Of a DNA stretch of 13,152 nt, positions 5,484 to 12,664 are shown piece by piece (position 1 is the first letter of the stretch; every line of letters starts with the position of its first letter). This DNA comes from DASSJF01 sp035280345 (GTDB lineage: Bacteria > Sysuimicrobiota > Sysuimicrobiia > Sysuimicrobiales > Segetimicrobiaceae): positions 1 through 13,152 of the forward strand of contig DATEGA010000002.1 in the NCBI GenBank assembly GCA_035280345.1, in the 5' to 3' direction. Both the position numbers and the translations under genes were made by a program. Under the pieces are notes generated by a model that was not told the DNA's origin, made no database searches, and saw only the letters and a program-made list of their open reading frames with translations.

Positions 5484-5885
5484 TCAACCTCTCGACAGAT
5501 ACCTGCTGGCGATGACCACGGCGGCGTAGTCGTCATAGGGTTCGGGCGGAACCTGAAACGACCGAGGCACGAAGCGGCGCCACCCATGGGGCGGATGTTC
5601 CTCAAAATACCGGCGCCTGGCGTCCAGCGTACTGTCACGCTCCCCCTCGGCGGTGACGGCGGGCAGCCGCCCGGACGCCCGCAGGCCCGCGAGCGCCGCC
5701 ATCACTTCCTTAGATCCGGTGCCTCCCCCTACCACAATTGCCTCGACGTGATGCTCAGCCGCCCAGGCGGCGGCGACGCGCGGCAGGTCGGCCGGTGACA
5801 CGATCGCCCTCGCCAACACCCTGTCCGGCTCGCAGACGGCGAGGCCGCACTTGTCCCGCCCCGGGTCGATACCGAGCACAGTCAC
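5484..5885 (-). CDS. YqgF/RuvX-like RNase H-fold protein
   Basis: A 133-residue protein with the pattern of the YqgF/RuvX family (putative pre-16S rRNA nuclease, RuvC-like fold). It begins GIDPGRDKCGLAV, giving the first catalytic Asp at D7. A strand ending IVVGGGTGSKEV (about 50-61) follows. VTAEGERDSTLDARRRYF (78-94) corresponds to the DER-[ST]T segment with E82. The end PYDDYAAVVIASRYL (116-130) supplies the last acidic pair D118/D119. Size fits the family. Start is GTG at 5885 with GAGGG (5893-5897) overlapping the stop of the preceding DUF3084 gene; the gap is 10 bp. As it diverges from canonical RuvX (GERDST in place of DERLTT), it may be a paralogue with another nucleic-acid substrate, so I give no symbol. 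It is the last gene of the operon. Confidence 0.78.
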   Translation of the reverse strand: MTVLGIDPGRDKCGLAVCEPDRVLARAIVSPADLPRVAAAWAAEHHVEAIVVGGGTGSKEVMAALAGLRASGRLPAVTAEGERDSTLDARRRYFEEHPPHGWRRFVPRSFQVPPEPYDDYAAVVIASRYLSRG

Positions 5886-5895
5886 CGGTGTGCCC

Positions 5896-6816
5896 TCATC
5901 GAAAGGTGATGACGAGCGGCCCCACCGTGTACGTGTCGATCAGGGCGACGGCGTGGACGGACGTCGTCGTCCCCCCGGTTTTGATCCGGTCGACGGTCTG
6001 GAGCACCACGGCCGGATCGAGGCGCACATCAACGGGGCTCGTCGTGAGCGCGAACGCCGGCGAGATGACACCGCGGCTTTTCGCTTCGGCGGCCGCCGCA
6101 GCGGCGAGGTCGACGAGGGCCGCCTCGATCTGCGTCCGGGGGTCGCGGCCGTTGACCGAGGCGCTGACGATCGTCTGCCCTTCCGTAAAGGCGACCGTGT
6201 TCGGGAACACCAGGACGGTGGCGTGGACGGGCAGGCCCCGTACGGTGTTTTCGCTCGCGATCATCCGCACGACCATGCGCTGCGCCCGCTCGGCGATGTC
6301 GCGCGCGACCACGTCGACCGTCAGCCCCGGCGGCGAAATGATGATCGTCGCGCCGTCTGCGCCCGGCGCAGCGCCGCGCTCCCGCGCCGACCGCGCGGCG
6401 AGGTCGACGAACGTCTGCACCCGGCGGCGGATGTCGTCCGGTGAATCCCGGCCGTCGATGACCGTCCGGAGCACTTCCTGATCGTTCTGATAGATGATGT
6501 CGCGTATCTGAAGGGCCCGCAGTTCACGCTGCTGCGCGGCGATCTGTGCCTCGAGTTCGTGGGTCTGCTGCTGCACCTCCTGGAGGTGGAAGAGCGCCTG
6601 GCGCGCATCCTGGCTCGCGACCAAGACCACCGCCAGGGTGACCACGGTGATCATCATCCCGGTGAGCACGGTGACGATCTGGGCGGTGTAGCGCGGCCGT
6701 ACGCCGAGCAGGGTGAGCCGCTTCCGGCCGATCGCACGGCCCACGAGATTGCCGATAAAAGCCACGAGCCCGCTGACCAGGATGAGCAGCGGGATCAGAA
6801 AGGCGGCAACGCTCAT
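5896..6816 (-). CDS. DUF3084 membrane protein
   Basis: A 306-residue protein of unknown biochemical function. Two membrane segments lie near the N-terminus (about 5-26 and 45-67), linked by a basic loop with the family signature GNLVGRAIGRKRLTLLGVRPRYTAQIVTVLTG. A coiled-coil follows at about 70-103 (HLQEVQQQTHELEAQIAAQQRELRAL), then a soluble alpha/beta region of about 200 residues, predicted on the outer side of the inner membrane. The family is known mainly from cyanobacteria and other Terrabacteria-type diderms, usually as a longer protein. The start ATG at 6816 overlaps the stop of the GT2 gene as ATGA, so translation is probably coupled. Placement among LPS-export and glycosyltransferase genes suggests an envelope role, but that is inference. 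Confidence 0.8.
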   Translation of the reverse strand: MSVAAFLIPLLILVSGLVAFIGNLVGRAIGRKRLTLLGVRPRYTAQIVTVLTGMMITVVTLAVVLVASQDARQALFHLQEVQQQTHELEAQIAAQQRELRALQIRDIIYQNDQEVLRTVIDGRDSPDDIRRRVQTFVDLAARSARERGAAPGADGATIIISPPGLTVDVVARDIAERAQRMVVRMIASENTVRGLPVHATVLVFPNTVAFTEGQTIVSASVNGRDPRTQIEAALVDLAAAAAAEAKSRGVISPAFALTTSPVDVRLDPAVVLQTVDRIKTGGTTTSVHAVALIDTYTVGPLVITFR

Positions 6817-7571
6817 CGGGCCGTGGGAGGCGCGCCGCCGGCCGGCCGCGCGCGCAGCCGGACCAGCAGCCGAAGGTAGTTCAGGACTTCGCCGGTGTTG
6901 AGTTTGCTGCGGCCGGCGGCACGCTCGGTGAATACAAACGGGACTTGCGCCACGACCGCCGCCGGGTGCCGCACCAACAGCTCCAGCAGAATCTTATACC
7001 CCAGGCCGAGGATCGGCGTGTCGTCGAACAGGCCCCGGCGCGCGGCGAAAAACCCCGACATCGGGTCGGCGATGCGCACCCCGAGGAAGGCCCTGGCCAT
7101 CCAGGTGGCGCCGCGGCTCATGAGACGCCGCCGCCACGGCCAGCCGCGGACGCCGCCCCCGCGGACGTAGCGCGAACCAACGGCGATGTCCGCGCCACCG
7201 GCCACCGCGCCGAGCAGGTCCGGAACAGTCTCGGGCGGGTGCGAGAGGTCGCTGTCCATCACAACGAGCACCTGCCCCCGGGCCCGCCGGACACCCTCGA
7301 GGACCGCTGAGGCCAGTCCACTCTTCCCGGGCCGCGTGATCAGGAGGATCGGCAGCACGGCCTGGAGTTCGGCGGCCACCCCCGCGACGATCTGCCCTGT
7401 TCCGTCCGGAGAGGAATCGTCGATCACCAGCACCTCGCAGCGGGACGAAGCGCCGACCGCACGCGCGATCCGGCGGAGGAGGTCAGAGATCGTGTCGCGT
7501 TCGTTGTACGTCGGCAGGACGACCGTTACGGCCGGCCCCCCGAGCGCCCCGCGCTCCTCCGCCCCGGTCAT
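6813..7571 (-). CDS. GT2 polyprenyl-phosphate sugar synthase (DPM1-like)
   Basis: A 252-residue cytoplasmic-face glycosyltransferase expected to move a sugar from a nucleotide donor to polyprenyl phosphate, as dolichyl-phosphate mannose synthases do. Motifs: VTVVLPTYNERD (15-26), VIDDSSPDGT (49-58) with D51/D52, VMDSDLSHPPE (104-114, the metal-binding DSD and its HPPE neighbour), DPMSGFF (169-175) and the ERAAGRSKL motif (216-224). No C-terminal membrane segments follow, so it is the short DPM1-like form and not the GtrB type. The donor sugar cannot be read from sequence. I chose the ATG at 7571, which overlaps the stop of the GT39 gene as ATGA; a GTG at 7589 would add six residues. The neighbouring GT39 enzyme is the obvious user of the lipid-linked product. 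Confidence 0.88.
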   Translation of the reverse strand: MTGAEERGALGGPAVTVVLPTYNERDTISDLLRRIARAVGASSRCEVLVIDDSSPDGTGQIVAGVAAELQAVLPILLITRPGKSGLASAVLEGVRRARGQVLVVMDSDLSHPPETVPDLLGAVAGGADIAVGSRYVRGGGVRGWPWRRRLMSRGATWMARAFLGVRIADPMSGFFAARRGLFDDTPILGLGYKILLELLVRHPAAVVAQVPFVFTERAAGRSKLNTGEVLNYLRLLVRLRARPAGGAPPTAR

Positions 7572-9190
7572 CAGGAGCCGGCTCCGCACGCGAGCTGGGG
7601 CGGCTTCATCTCGACGACGTACGGCCCGTACGAATCAACGAGCTGAAGTCCGGCCGGCAGGCCCGTCACGGCCGCGAGATCGTCGCGGCGCGCTACGACG
7701 AAGACCCGCCCAGGCGCGCACATCTCGCGCCGCAGGGCCGCGGGGTCGTCCGTCTGCCCGACCCTGTGCCCGGCATAGAAGACGAGCGCGGCCGGCGCCT
7801 CGATCATGTAGGTGGTAACGCGGTCGCCAGGATGGAGACGCGCCGCCAACGCGGAGGCGAGCGGCTTCATGGGCTTCTGCGTTTCAACGGCCGGCAGCGT
7901 GCCGGCGTAGAGGACGCCGATGAACACGGCGATCGCCGCCGGCAGCGACAGAAACGCAGCCGTATAACGGCGCATGCGAAAAAGCGCCGCGGACACCCCG
8001 GTGCCGAGGACGAGCGCGCCGATGGGGGCCAGCAGAAAATCACGCACCGCGGCGAACTCGCGCGGATACCGCGTCGTCGCGAACTCGGCCGCCCCCACGA
8101 CGAGCAGCACCACGACGCCGATCTGCAGTACGAACGACGCGCCGAGCGTCCGGCGGAGGCGGCCGGCGTCCTCGAAGAGGAACTCTTCCCACAGGCGTCC
8201 CACGGCGATCGCCGCCACCGGAAACAGCGGCAGCACGTCGGCGGGGAGACGCTCGCCGGCCGCCGCAACCAGTACGAACACGAGCCCCGCCCAGAGTAGG
8301 CAGAGAAGACTTCCGTCCTGCCAGCGGTGGAGGTAATGATACCCCGCGGCGCCCGGCAGGAACGCCGTCCACGGGATCGCACCGATCGCGACGATCGCCG
8401 AATCCGTCAGCAGTGTGCCCGCGTGCGCGCCCGGGGGCGGGCCCACGCGCGGAACAACGTGCCCCAAAACCGCCGCGTCGAGAAACGCCCGGCCGTACCG
8501 CGCAGTTTCCGCCGCGTACCAGGGCACGGACACCGCCAGGAACGCGCCCGCGGCCGGAAGCCACGGGACGTCGCGCAACCGGCCGAGTGACCGCCGGTAG
8601 GCAAGGAACACCAGCATCGTGACCGCCGGCAGCACCACCGTGCCGGGGCCCCGCGTAAGGACGCCGAGGCCGAGAAACAATGCCGACCACACGTAGTCCA
8701 TCCGCCGGCCCGTGCGGTAGGCACGGTACCCAGCCCAGAGCGCGAGGACCACCCAGGTGACGGCGGCGGTGTCGAGGACCGCGAGCCGCGACGTCACGAC
8801 GTACACGAGCGTGGTGGCCAGCACCAGTGCGCTCAGGACCCCGGTCCGCGGGCCGAACCACTCCCGGCCGAGCCCGTACGTCGCGTACACGCCCGCGACG
8901 CCGAACGCCGCCGCCCAAATGCGCGCCGACCATTCGGAGAAGCCCAGCGCAGCGCCGGACGCGGCCTGCAGCCAAATCCACAGCGGGGGCTGGCCGAGCC
9001 ACGGCGCGCCGTTCACGTGCTGTGTAACAGGATCGCCGGTCGTGAGAATCTCGCGGCCGGCCTCGGCGTAGCGGGATTCATCCACGTCCCAAAGGCTGCC
9101 GGCACCGAGGTGGAACAGAAAGAGCCCCGCCGCGAACGCGAGGACGACCCGTAGGAAGAGACGCTCACGGCCGGGGGCCGGTGCTCTCAA
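7571..9190 (-). CDS. GT39 (ArnT/PMT-like) membrane glycosyltransferase
   Basis: A 539-residue protein with many hydrophobic segments, matching GT39 enzymes, which transfer sugar from a polyprenyl-phosphate donor to lipid A or proteins on the periplasmic side. The first outer loop carries the family's acidic motif: GSLWDVDESRYAEAGREIL (31-49, with D35, D37, E38), then NGAPWLGQPPLWIWL (about 60-74), where the PPL element is typical. A soluble C-terminal part of about 110 residues (after KPMKPLASALAARL) ends the protein. Its length is close to ArnT. The start is uncertain: TTG at 9190 overlaps the permease stop as TTGA, consistent with the other junctions; GTG at 9250 would add 20 residues overlapping the permease gene. 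The adjoining DPM1-like gene probably makes its donor. The acceptor is unknown; linkage to lpt genes favours lipid A or LPS. Confidence 0.85.
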   Translation of the reverse strand: MRAPAPGRERLFLRVVLAFAAGLFLFHLGAGSLWDVDESRYAEAGREILTTGDPVTQHVNGAPWLGQPPLWIWLQAASGAALGFSEWSARIWAAAFGVAGVYATYGLGREWFGPRTGVLSALVLATTLVYVVTSRLAVLDTAAVTWVVLALWAGYRAYRTGRRMDYVWSALFLGLGVLTRGPGTVVLPAVTMLVFLAYRRSLGRLRDVPWLPAAGAFLAVSVPWYAAETARYGRAFLDAAVLGHVVPRVGPPPGAHAGTLLTDSAIVAIGAIPWTAFLPGAAGYHYLHRWQDGSLLCLLWAGLVFVLVAAAGERLPADVLPLFPVAAIAVGRLWEEFLFEDAGRLRRTLGASFVLQIGVVVLLVVGAAEFATTRYPREFAAVRDFLLAPIGALVLGTGVSAALFRMRRYTAAFLSLPAAIAVFIGVLYAGTLPAVETQKPMKPLASALAARLHPGDRVTTYMIEAPAALVFYAGHRVGQTDDPAALRREMCAPGRVFVVARRDDLAAVTGLPAGLQLVDSYGPYVVEMKPPQLACGAGS

Positions 9191-10272
9191 CGCGCCGCCC
9201 GCATCAACAGGATGAGGCCCGCGGCGCCCACCAGCAGATCGGGCAACCACGCTGCGAGAACGGGCGAGAGCACGTGCCCGTCGGCTGCCAGCTGCGCCGG
9301 AATCGCGATGATGTAGTATCCGACGAGAACGAGGATGCTCATGCCGAAGCCCATGCTCGGGCCGGACCGGTGCGGCCGGATGCTGAGCGGGACGGCCAGC
9401 AGGACGAACGCCACGGAACTGAGCGCGGTCGCCACCTTCGTGTTCAGTTCGCCGACGAACGGCCCCGAGTCCCCTCCGTTGCGCCGGTAGCGCGCGATCT
9501 CGCCGAGCAGCTCGCGGATGCTCATGTCGGCCGGCTGCTTCGGCGCAAGCGTGAAGTCCTGCGGCGACCGCGGCACGGTGACGCGCAGGGTGTCGAACTT
9601 CGTCGAGACCATCTGCCCCTCAGAGAGCACGTACATGTGGCCGTTCTCAAACGTCCACTGAGTGCCCTGGGCGTAGGTGGCGTGGTCCGCCTCGATCACC
9701 TCGAGCGGCTGCCGCGGCGTCATGTAAACGACCGTCACGGCCTGCAGGGTCCGCGTGCGCGGCTCGTACCGGTGCGCGCTGTACAGCGCGTTGCCCTGCG
9801 GGATCGGCGCCTGGAAGAACAGGTTCTCCACCGGATGCAGCTCCGGCCCACGCGCCATCACGTCGGCCATCGCCGCGCGATACTGGTCCTCGCTCAGACT
9901 CACGACACCCTCCGTAAAGATGAGCGTGCCGGCGGCGACGACGACGCCGGCCGCCACGATCGGCGCCGCGATCCGAACGAGGCTCACGCCCGACACACGC
10001 AGGGCGGCCAGTTCGTTGTGGTCGGCGAGCCGCCCCATGCCCCAGACCGTCGCGAGGAGCGCGCCCATCGGGGCGCTGAACGCGATGAAGTAGGGGATCT
10101 TGTAGGCCATCAGCACAAGGGCGATCTGGATCGCAATGCCCTGGCCGATGATGAGCCGGGCCAGGTAAAACAGGTGGTTCATGACCAGCAGCACCGTAAA
10201 CAGACCGAGCGCCACTCCGAAGGACGAGCCGATCTCGGCGACGAGGAGCCGGTCGAGCAGGGTCATCGTCAC
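9187..10272 (-). CDS. LptF/LptG-family LPS export permease
   Basis: A 361-residue inner-membrane subunit of the LPS extractor, working with the LptB ATPase. It shows the YjgP/YjgQ layout: N-terminal membrane segments (about 14-38 and 45-75), a cytoplasmic coupling stretch GRLADHNELAALRVSGVSLVRI (80-101), another membrane segment (about 103-121), a periplasmic beta-rich domain (about 125-275), and three C-terminal segments including NTKVATALSSVAFVLLAVPLSIRPHRSG. It cannot be assigned to LptF or LptG from sequence alone. Only one such permease is present here; LptB2FG usually needs two different ones, so a partner lies elsewhere or this one forms a homodimer. The start GTG at 10272 overlaps the lptB stop as GTGA, with GAGGG about 9 bases upstream; an ATG at 10266 is the alternative. 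Confidence 0.9.
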   Translation of the reverse strand: MTMTLLDRLLVAEIGSSFGVALGLFTVLLVMNHLFYLARLIIGQGIAIQIALVLMAYKIPYFIAFSAPMGALLATVWGMGRLADHNELAALRVSGVSLVRIAAPIVAAGVVVAAGTLIFTEGVVSLSEDQYRAAMADVMARGPELHPVENLFFQAPIPQGNALYSAHRYEPRTRTLQAVTVVYMTPRQPLEVIEADHATYAQGTQWTFENGHMYVLSEGQMVSTKFDTLRVTVPRSPQDFTLAPKQPADMSIRELLGEIARYRRNGGDSGPFVGELNTKVATALSSVAFVLLAVPLSIRPHRSGPSMGFGMSILVLVGYYIIAIPAQLAADGHVLSPVLAAWLPDLLVGAAGLILLMRAAR

Positions 10273-11021
10273 AGGCGGAAACCCTCGCCGAGGTACACTT
10301 GGCGGGCCTCGGGGCTCTCGAGAATCCGCTCCGGCGCCCCGCTGGCCACGATGCGGCCGCCGTGAATGATCGCCGCGCGGTCGGTGATCTGCAGCGTCTC
10401 GCGGACGTTGTGGTCCGTGATGATGACGCCGAGGCCGTGCTCGCTAAGATAACGCACGGTTTGCTGCAGGTCCTGAATCGAGATTGGGTCGATGCCGGTG
10501 AACGGCTCGTCGAGCAGGAGAATCGAGGGATCGAGCGCGAGCGCGCGCGCGATCTCGACCCGTCGCCGCTCGCCGCCCGAGAGCGTCCACGCCGGCTGGC
10601 CCGCGAGCTCGGTCAGGTGAAACTCGTCGAGCAGCGCGCCCGCGCGCTCTTCACGTGCGGTCCGGGACGGCTCGCGCTGCTCGAGCACGAGGAGCACGTT
10701 CTCGATGACACTCAAACGCCGGAAGATCGACGGCTCCTGGGCAAGGTAGCCGACGCCGGCACGAATCCGTACGTCCACCGGCTCATCGGTGACCGCCGCC
10801 CCCCCGATCCAGACGTCGCCGGCGTCCGGATGAACGAGGCCCACCATCATGTAAAACGTGGTGGTTTTGCCGGCGCCGTTCGGTCCTAAAAGGCCGACGA
10901 TTTCGCCGGGCCGCGCGGTCAGGGAGACCTGGTCGACGACCGTGCGCCCGTTGTAGCGCTTCACCAGGCCCTCGGCGCGGAGCGTACCCGCGTCCGACGT
11001 TTGTAGGACGGGATCGCTCAC
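10269..11021 (-). CDS. lptB: LPS export ABC transporter ATP-binding protein
   Basis: A 250-residue cytoplasmic ATPase that powers extraction of LPS from the inner membrane. All ABC motifs are intact: Walker A GPNGAGKTT (46-54), Q-loop Q95 (GYLAQEPSIF), signature LSGGE (147-151), Walker B ILLLDEPF (167-174) with catalytic E172, D-loop GIDP, and H-loop H204 (ITDHNVRETL). The segment YLAQEPSIFRRLSVIEN with DHNVRETL is characteristic of LptB compared with other small ABC ATPases. The start is GTG at 11021, overlapping the lptA stop as GTGA; no Shine-Dalgarno is evident, so coupling to lptA translation is likely. It lies between lptA and the permease gene as expected for an lpt operon. The 11 or so residues before the ABC fold are a short extra tail. 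Confidence 0.95.
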   Translation of the reverse strand: MSDPVLQTSDAGTLRAEGLVKRYNGRTVVDQVSLTARPGEIVGLLGPNGAGKTTTFYMMVGLVHPDAGDVWIGGAAVTDEPVDVRIRAGVGYLAQEPSIFRRLSVIENVLLVLEQREPSRTAREERAGALLDEFHLTELAGQPAWTLSGGERRRVEIARALALDPSILLLDEPFTGIDPISIQDLQQTVRYLSEHGLGVIITDHNVRETLQITDRAAIIHGGRIVASGAPERILESPEARQVYLGEGFRL

Positions 11022-11965
11022 GGCGAGGTTTCGGAGGGGTAGGCGACGATCTTCGGGTGGCCGTCGGCGACCGCGTGGTTGGTGCGCAGGTTCACGGTCA
11101 CGCGGTCGCCCGCGAGGCTGTCACGATCCCGGGTGACGACGGCGTGGCCGATCAGGACCACGGTGTCGGTGCGGCCGGCGTACGTGGCGCGGTCGGCTGT
11201 TCCGTGCATATGCGTCGCCGGTCGGTCCAGCACCACATGCCCGGTCGCCTCGCCGTCGTTCGTCGCGAGGCTGCCCTCGATATGATCGGCTTCGAGGCGG
11301 TCGCCGCCGCGCACCGCGACGGCGCGGCCCTCGACTGTACCGTGCTGCGCCGTCCGGTCGTAGATGATCCGGCTGCCGCTCAACTGCTGGTCGCCGCGAA
11401 TGACCACCGCGTCGCCGGACGCGTCGACACGGCGGAGGTCGGGCCGGTCGTCCGCCTCGACGCGCGCCGCGGTCACGGTTGCCCACACGCCCTGGTCCAG
11501 AAACTTGCCGTGCACATCACCCTCCGCCAAGAAGTGCCTCGTGCCGAGGTCCGCGGTAATGGCGCCGGCCTCCATCCCCATCGTCGGCGACGACAGCGTG
11601 CCGTGTCGCGGCATGACCGCCCGGCGGTTGGCGCCGTCGTAGTGGATCTCCGATGACTCGAGTTTCTGGTCGCCGCGAGTGACGACCACGTGGGCGCCGA
11701 CAAACGTGTACGATTGGGTGGCAGCGTCGTACTCGATGCGCTCGGCGCCGGTGACGTCGACCGGCGCGGGAGGACCCTTGGGCTCTTCGGCGGGCGCCGG
11801 CGACGCCTGCGCATACCGCGGGCTAGTCCCCGGCGGGGGCGACGCCTGCGCATACCGCGGACTGGTCCCCCAGGCCGGCGCGGCGGTCACGACAAGCGCC
11901 AGCGCAGCCACCGCGCACCACCCGAACCGTAGGGCACGGCCGGACCCGTTGTCGATCCGCTTCAT
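11018..11965 (-). CDS. lptA: LptA/OstA-like periplasmic LPS transport protein
   Basis: A 315-residue protein with an N-terminal hydrophobic export segment (about 11-32), then repeated short beta strands of the OstA/LptA jellyroll type, for example TGAERIEYDAATQSYTFVG (72-90), GDQKLESSEIHYD (98-110), HFLAEGDVHGKF (144-155), GDQQLSGSRIIYD (191-203), GDRLEADHIEG (221-231) and GDRVTVNLRTNHAVADG (286-302). The recurring 'GDq.l.a..i.yD' unit is the family hallmark and would form part of the periplasmic bridge for LPS. It is longer than E. coli LptA (185 aa), suggesting two stacked domains. The start ATG at 11965 overlaps the lptC stop as TAATG. Just after the export segment, residues 33-45 (GTSPRYAQASPPP) are repeated at 46-58 (GTSPRYAQASPAP), from a 39-bp duplication. 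Extending the frame upstream would overlap lptC with arginine-rich sequence, so it is rejected. Confidence 0.88.
   Translation of the reverse strand: MKRIDNGSGRALRFGWCAVAALALVVTAAPAWGTSPRYAQASPPPGTSPRYAQASPAPAEEPKGPPAPVDVTGAERIEYDAATQSYTFVGAHVVVTRGDQKLESSEIHYDGANRRAVMPRHGTLSSPTMGMEAGAITADLGTRHFLAEGDVHGKFLDQGVWATVTAARVEADDRPDLRRVDASGDAVVIRGDQQLSGSRIIYDRTAQHGTVEGRAVAVRGGDRLEADHIEGSLATNDGEATGHVVLDRPATHMHGTADRATYAGRTDTVVLIGHAVVTRDRDSLAGDRVTVNLRTNHAVADGHPKIVAYPSETSP
11799..11870 (-). repeat. 39-bp tandem duplication inside lptA
   Basis: Bases from 11799 and from 11838 are the same over about 33 positions, with two substitutions (GGGCTAGTCCCC against GGACTGGTCCCC), giving a period of 39 bp, or 13 codons. 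The reading frame is kept. Each unit encodes GTSPRYAQASP-P and each contains AQA-S, which resembles a signal peptidase I site, so the duplication may have added a second cleavage choice or a longer flexible linker. Near-identity suggests a recent event. Confidence 0.9.
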
Positions 11966-12612
11966 TACCGCAGCGTCATGTGGACATTGCCGAAAAAGCG
12001 AGTCTGGCCGAGCGTCAGATCCGAGACCATGCTGTCCGCGTACATGATGACGCGCTCCTGGACCACCCGGACATGACCGCGGCCCTCGACCTGCTGCGCG
12101 CGCGGCGAGTAGTAAACGGTGTCGGCGAACAACTCCCGCCCGCTGCTCGTCACGCCGTGCACCTTGCCGCCGACGGTCACCTCGCGGGTCCGCGTGTCGT
12201 AGGTGCCGGTATCGCCGTTCACCAGCATGCGCGTGCCGTCGTTGTCGAAGAAGGTCGCGCGCACGTTCTTGAGGGCGACGGTCCGCTGCGCCTGCTGCAG
12301 CGTCATGTCGTCGGCGAGGATCTGCCACCGCATGTGACCCTTGTCATCGGTGCCCACGAGCTTGCCGAGCTTGATCTCGCCGGATGCGACCCCGGCGTTT
12401 GGAGGCTGCGCGGAGGCCCCCGCCGCGGATGTCCCGGCGCCGCCCGGCGCGGTGGCCCCCGCCGCGGAGTCCGTGGGCTGCGGCAGTTTCGGCGGCGTCA
12501 CCGGTTCTCCGCCGCCGCGCGGCACTATGCTCCACACGAGCGCCGCCACCAGCACCACGGGAATCGCCCACAGCGCGACGCGCCGCAGATGTGCAGTCGA
12601 CAGTTGACCCAT
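11965..12612 (-). CDS. lptC: LptC-like LPS export membrane protein
   Basis: A 215-residue bitopic protein that would receive LPS from the LptB/permease complex and pass it to LptA. One membrane segment (about 12-31) is followed by a 45-residue low-complexity linker rich in Ala, Gly and Pro (about 33-78), then an LptC/YrbK-type beta-jellyroll: EIKLGKLVGTDDKGHMRWQILADDM (79-103), ALKNVRATFFDNDGTRMLVNGDTG (113-136), REVTVGGKVHGVTSSG (143-158), LFADTVYYSPRAQQVEG (161-177). The long linker is unusual, because E. coli LptC has almost none; it would let the periplasmic domain reach further from the membrane. The start is ATG at 12612, with GGAG (12619-12622) six bases upstream; a TTG at 12615 is less likely. 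The gene begins 52 bp after the lpxB stop and overlaps lptA by one base (TAATG). Confidence 0.88.
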   Translation of the reverse strand: MGQLSTAHLRRVALWAIPVVLVAALVWSIVPRGGGEPVTPPKLPQPTDSAAGATAPGGAGTSAAGASAQPPNAGVASGEIKLGKLVGTDDKGHMRWQILADDMTLQQAQRTVALKNVRATFFDNDGTRMLVNGDTGTYDTRTREVTVGGKVHGVTSSGRELFADTVYYSPRAQQVEGRGHVRVVQERVIMYADSMVSDLTLGQTRFFGNVHMTLR

Positions 12613-12618
12613 CAAACG

Positions 12619-12622
12619 CTCC
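12619..12622 (-). promoter_or_regulatory. Shine-Dalgarno GGAG for lptC
   Basis: GGAG on the minus strand lies six bases before the ATG at 12612. It is one of the few clear ribosome-binding sites in this operon, at its first non-overlapping junction. Confidence 0.65.
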
Positions 12623-12664
12623 GCTCGTTCACCCTCCGCCGTACCAGACGGCAGGCATACGGGC

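Noticed and set aside
5461..5491. Hairpin GAGGTT/AACCTC as terminator of the long operon
   Set aside because: The stem is only 6 bp, overlaps the last gene's stop codon and lacks a T-run on the minus strand; too weak to call as a terminator.
9181..10365. Plus-strand open frame of 394 codons opposite the LptF/G permease
   Set aside because: It is the mirror of a well-supported membrane protein, has a His/Arg-rich composition and no recognisable motif.
11966..12328. In-frame upstream extension of lptA by 121 codons
   Set aside because: It would overlap lptC almost fully with His/Arg-rich sequence; the ATG at 11965 starts a proper export signal and overlaps the lptC stop as TAATG.
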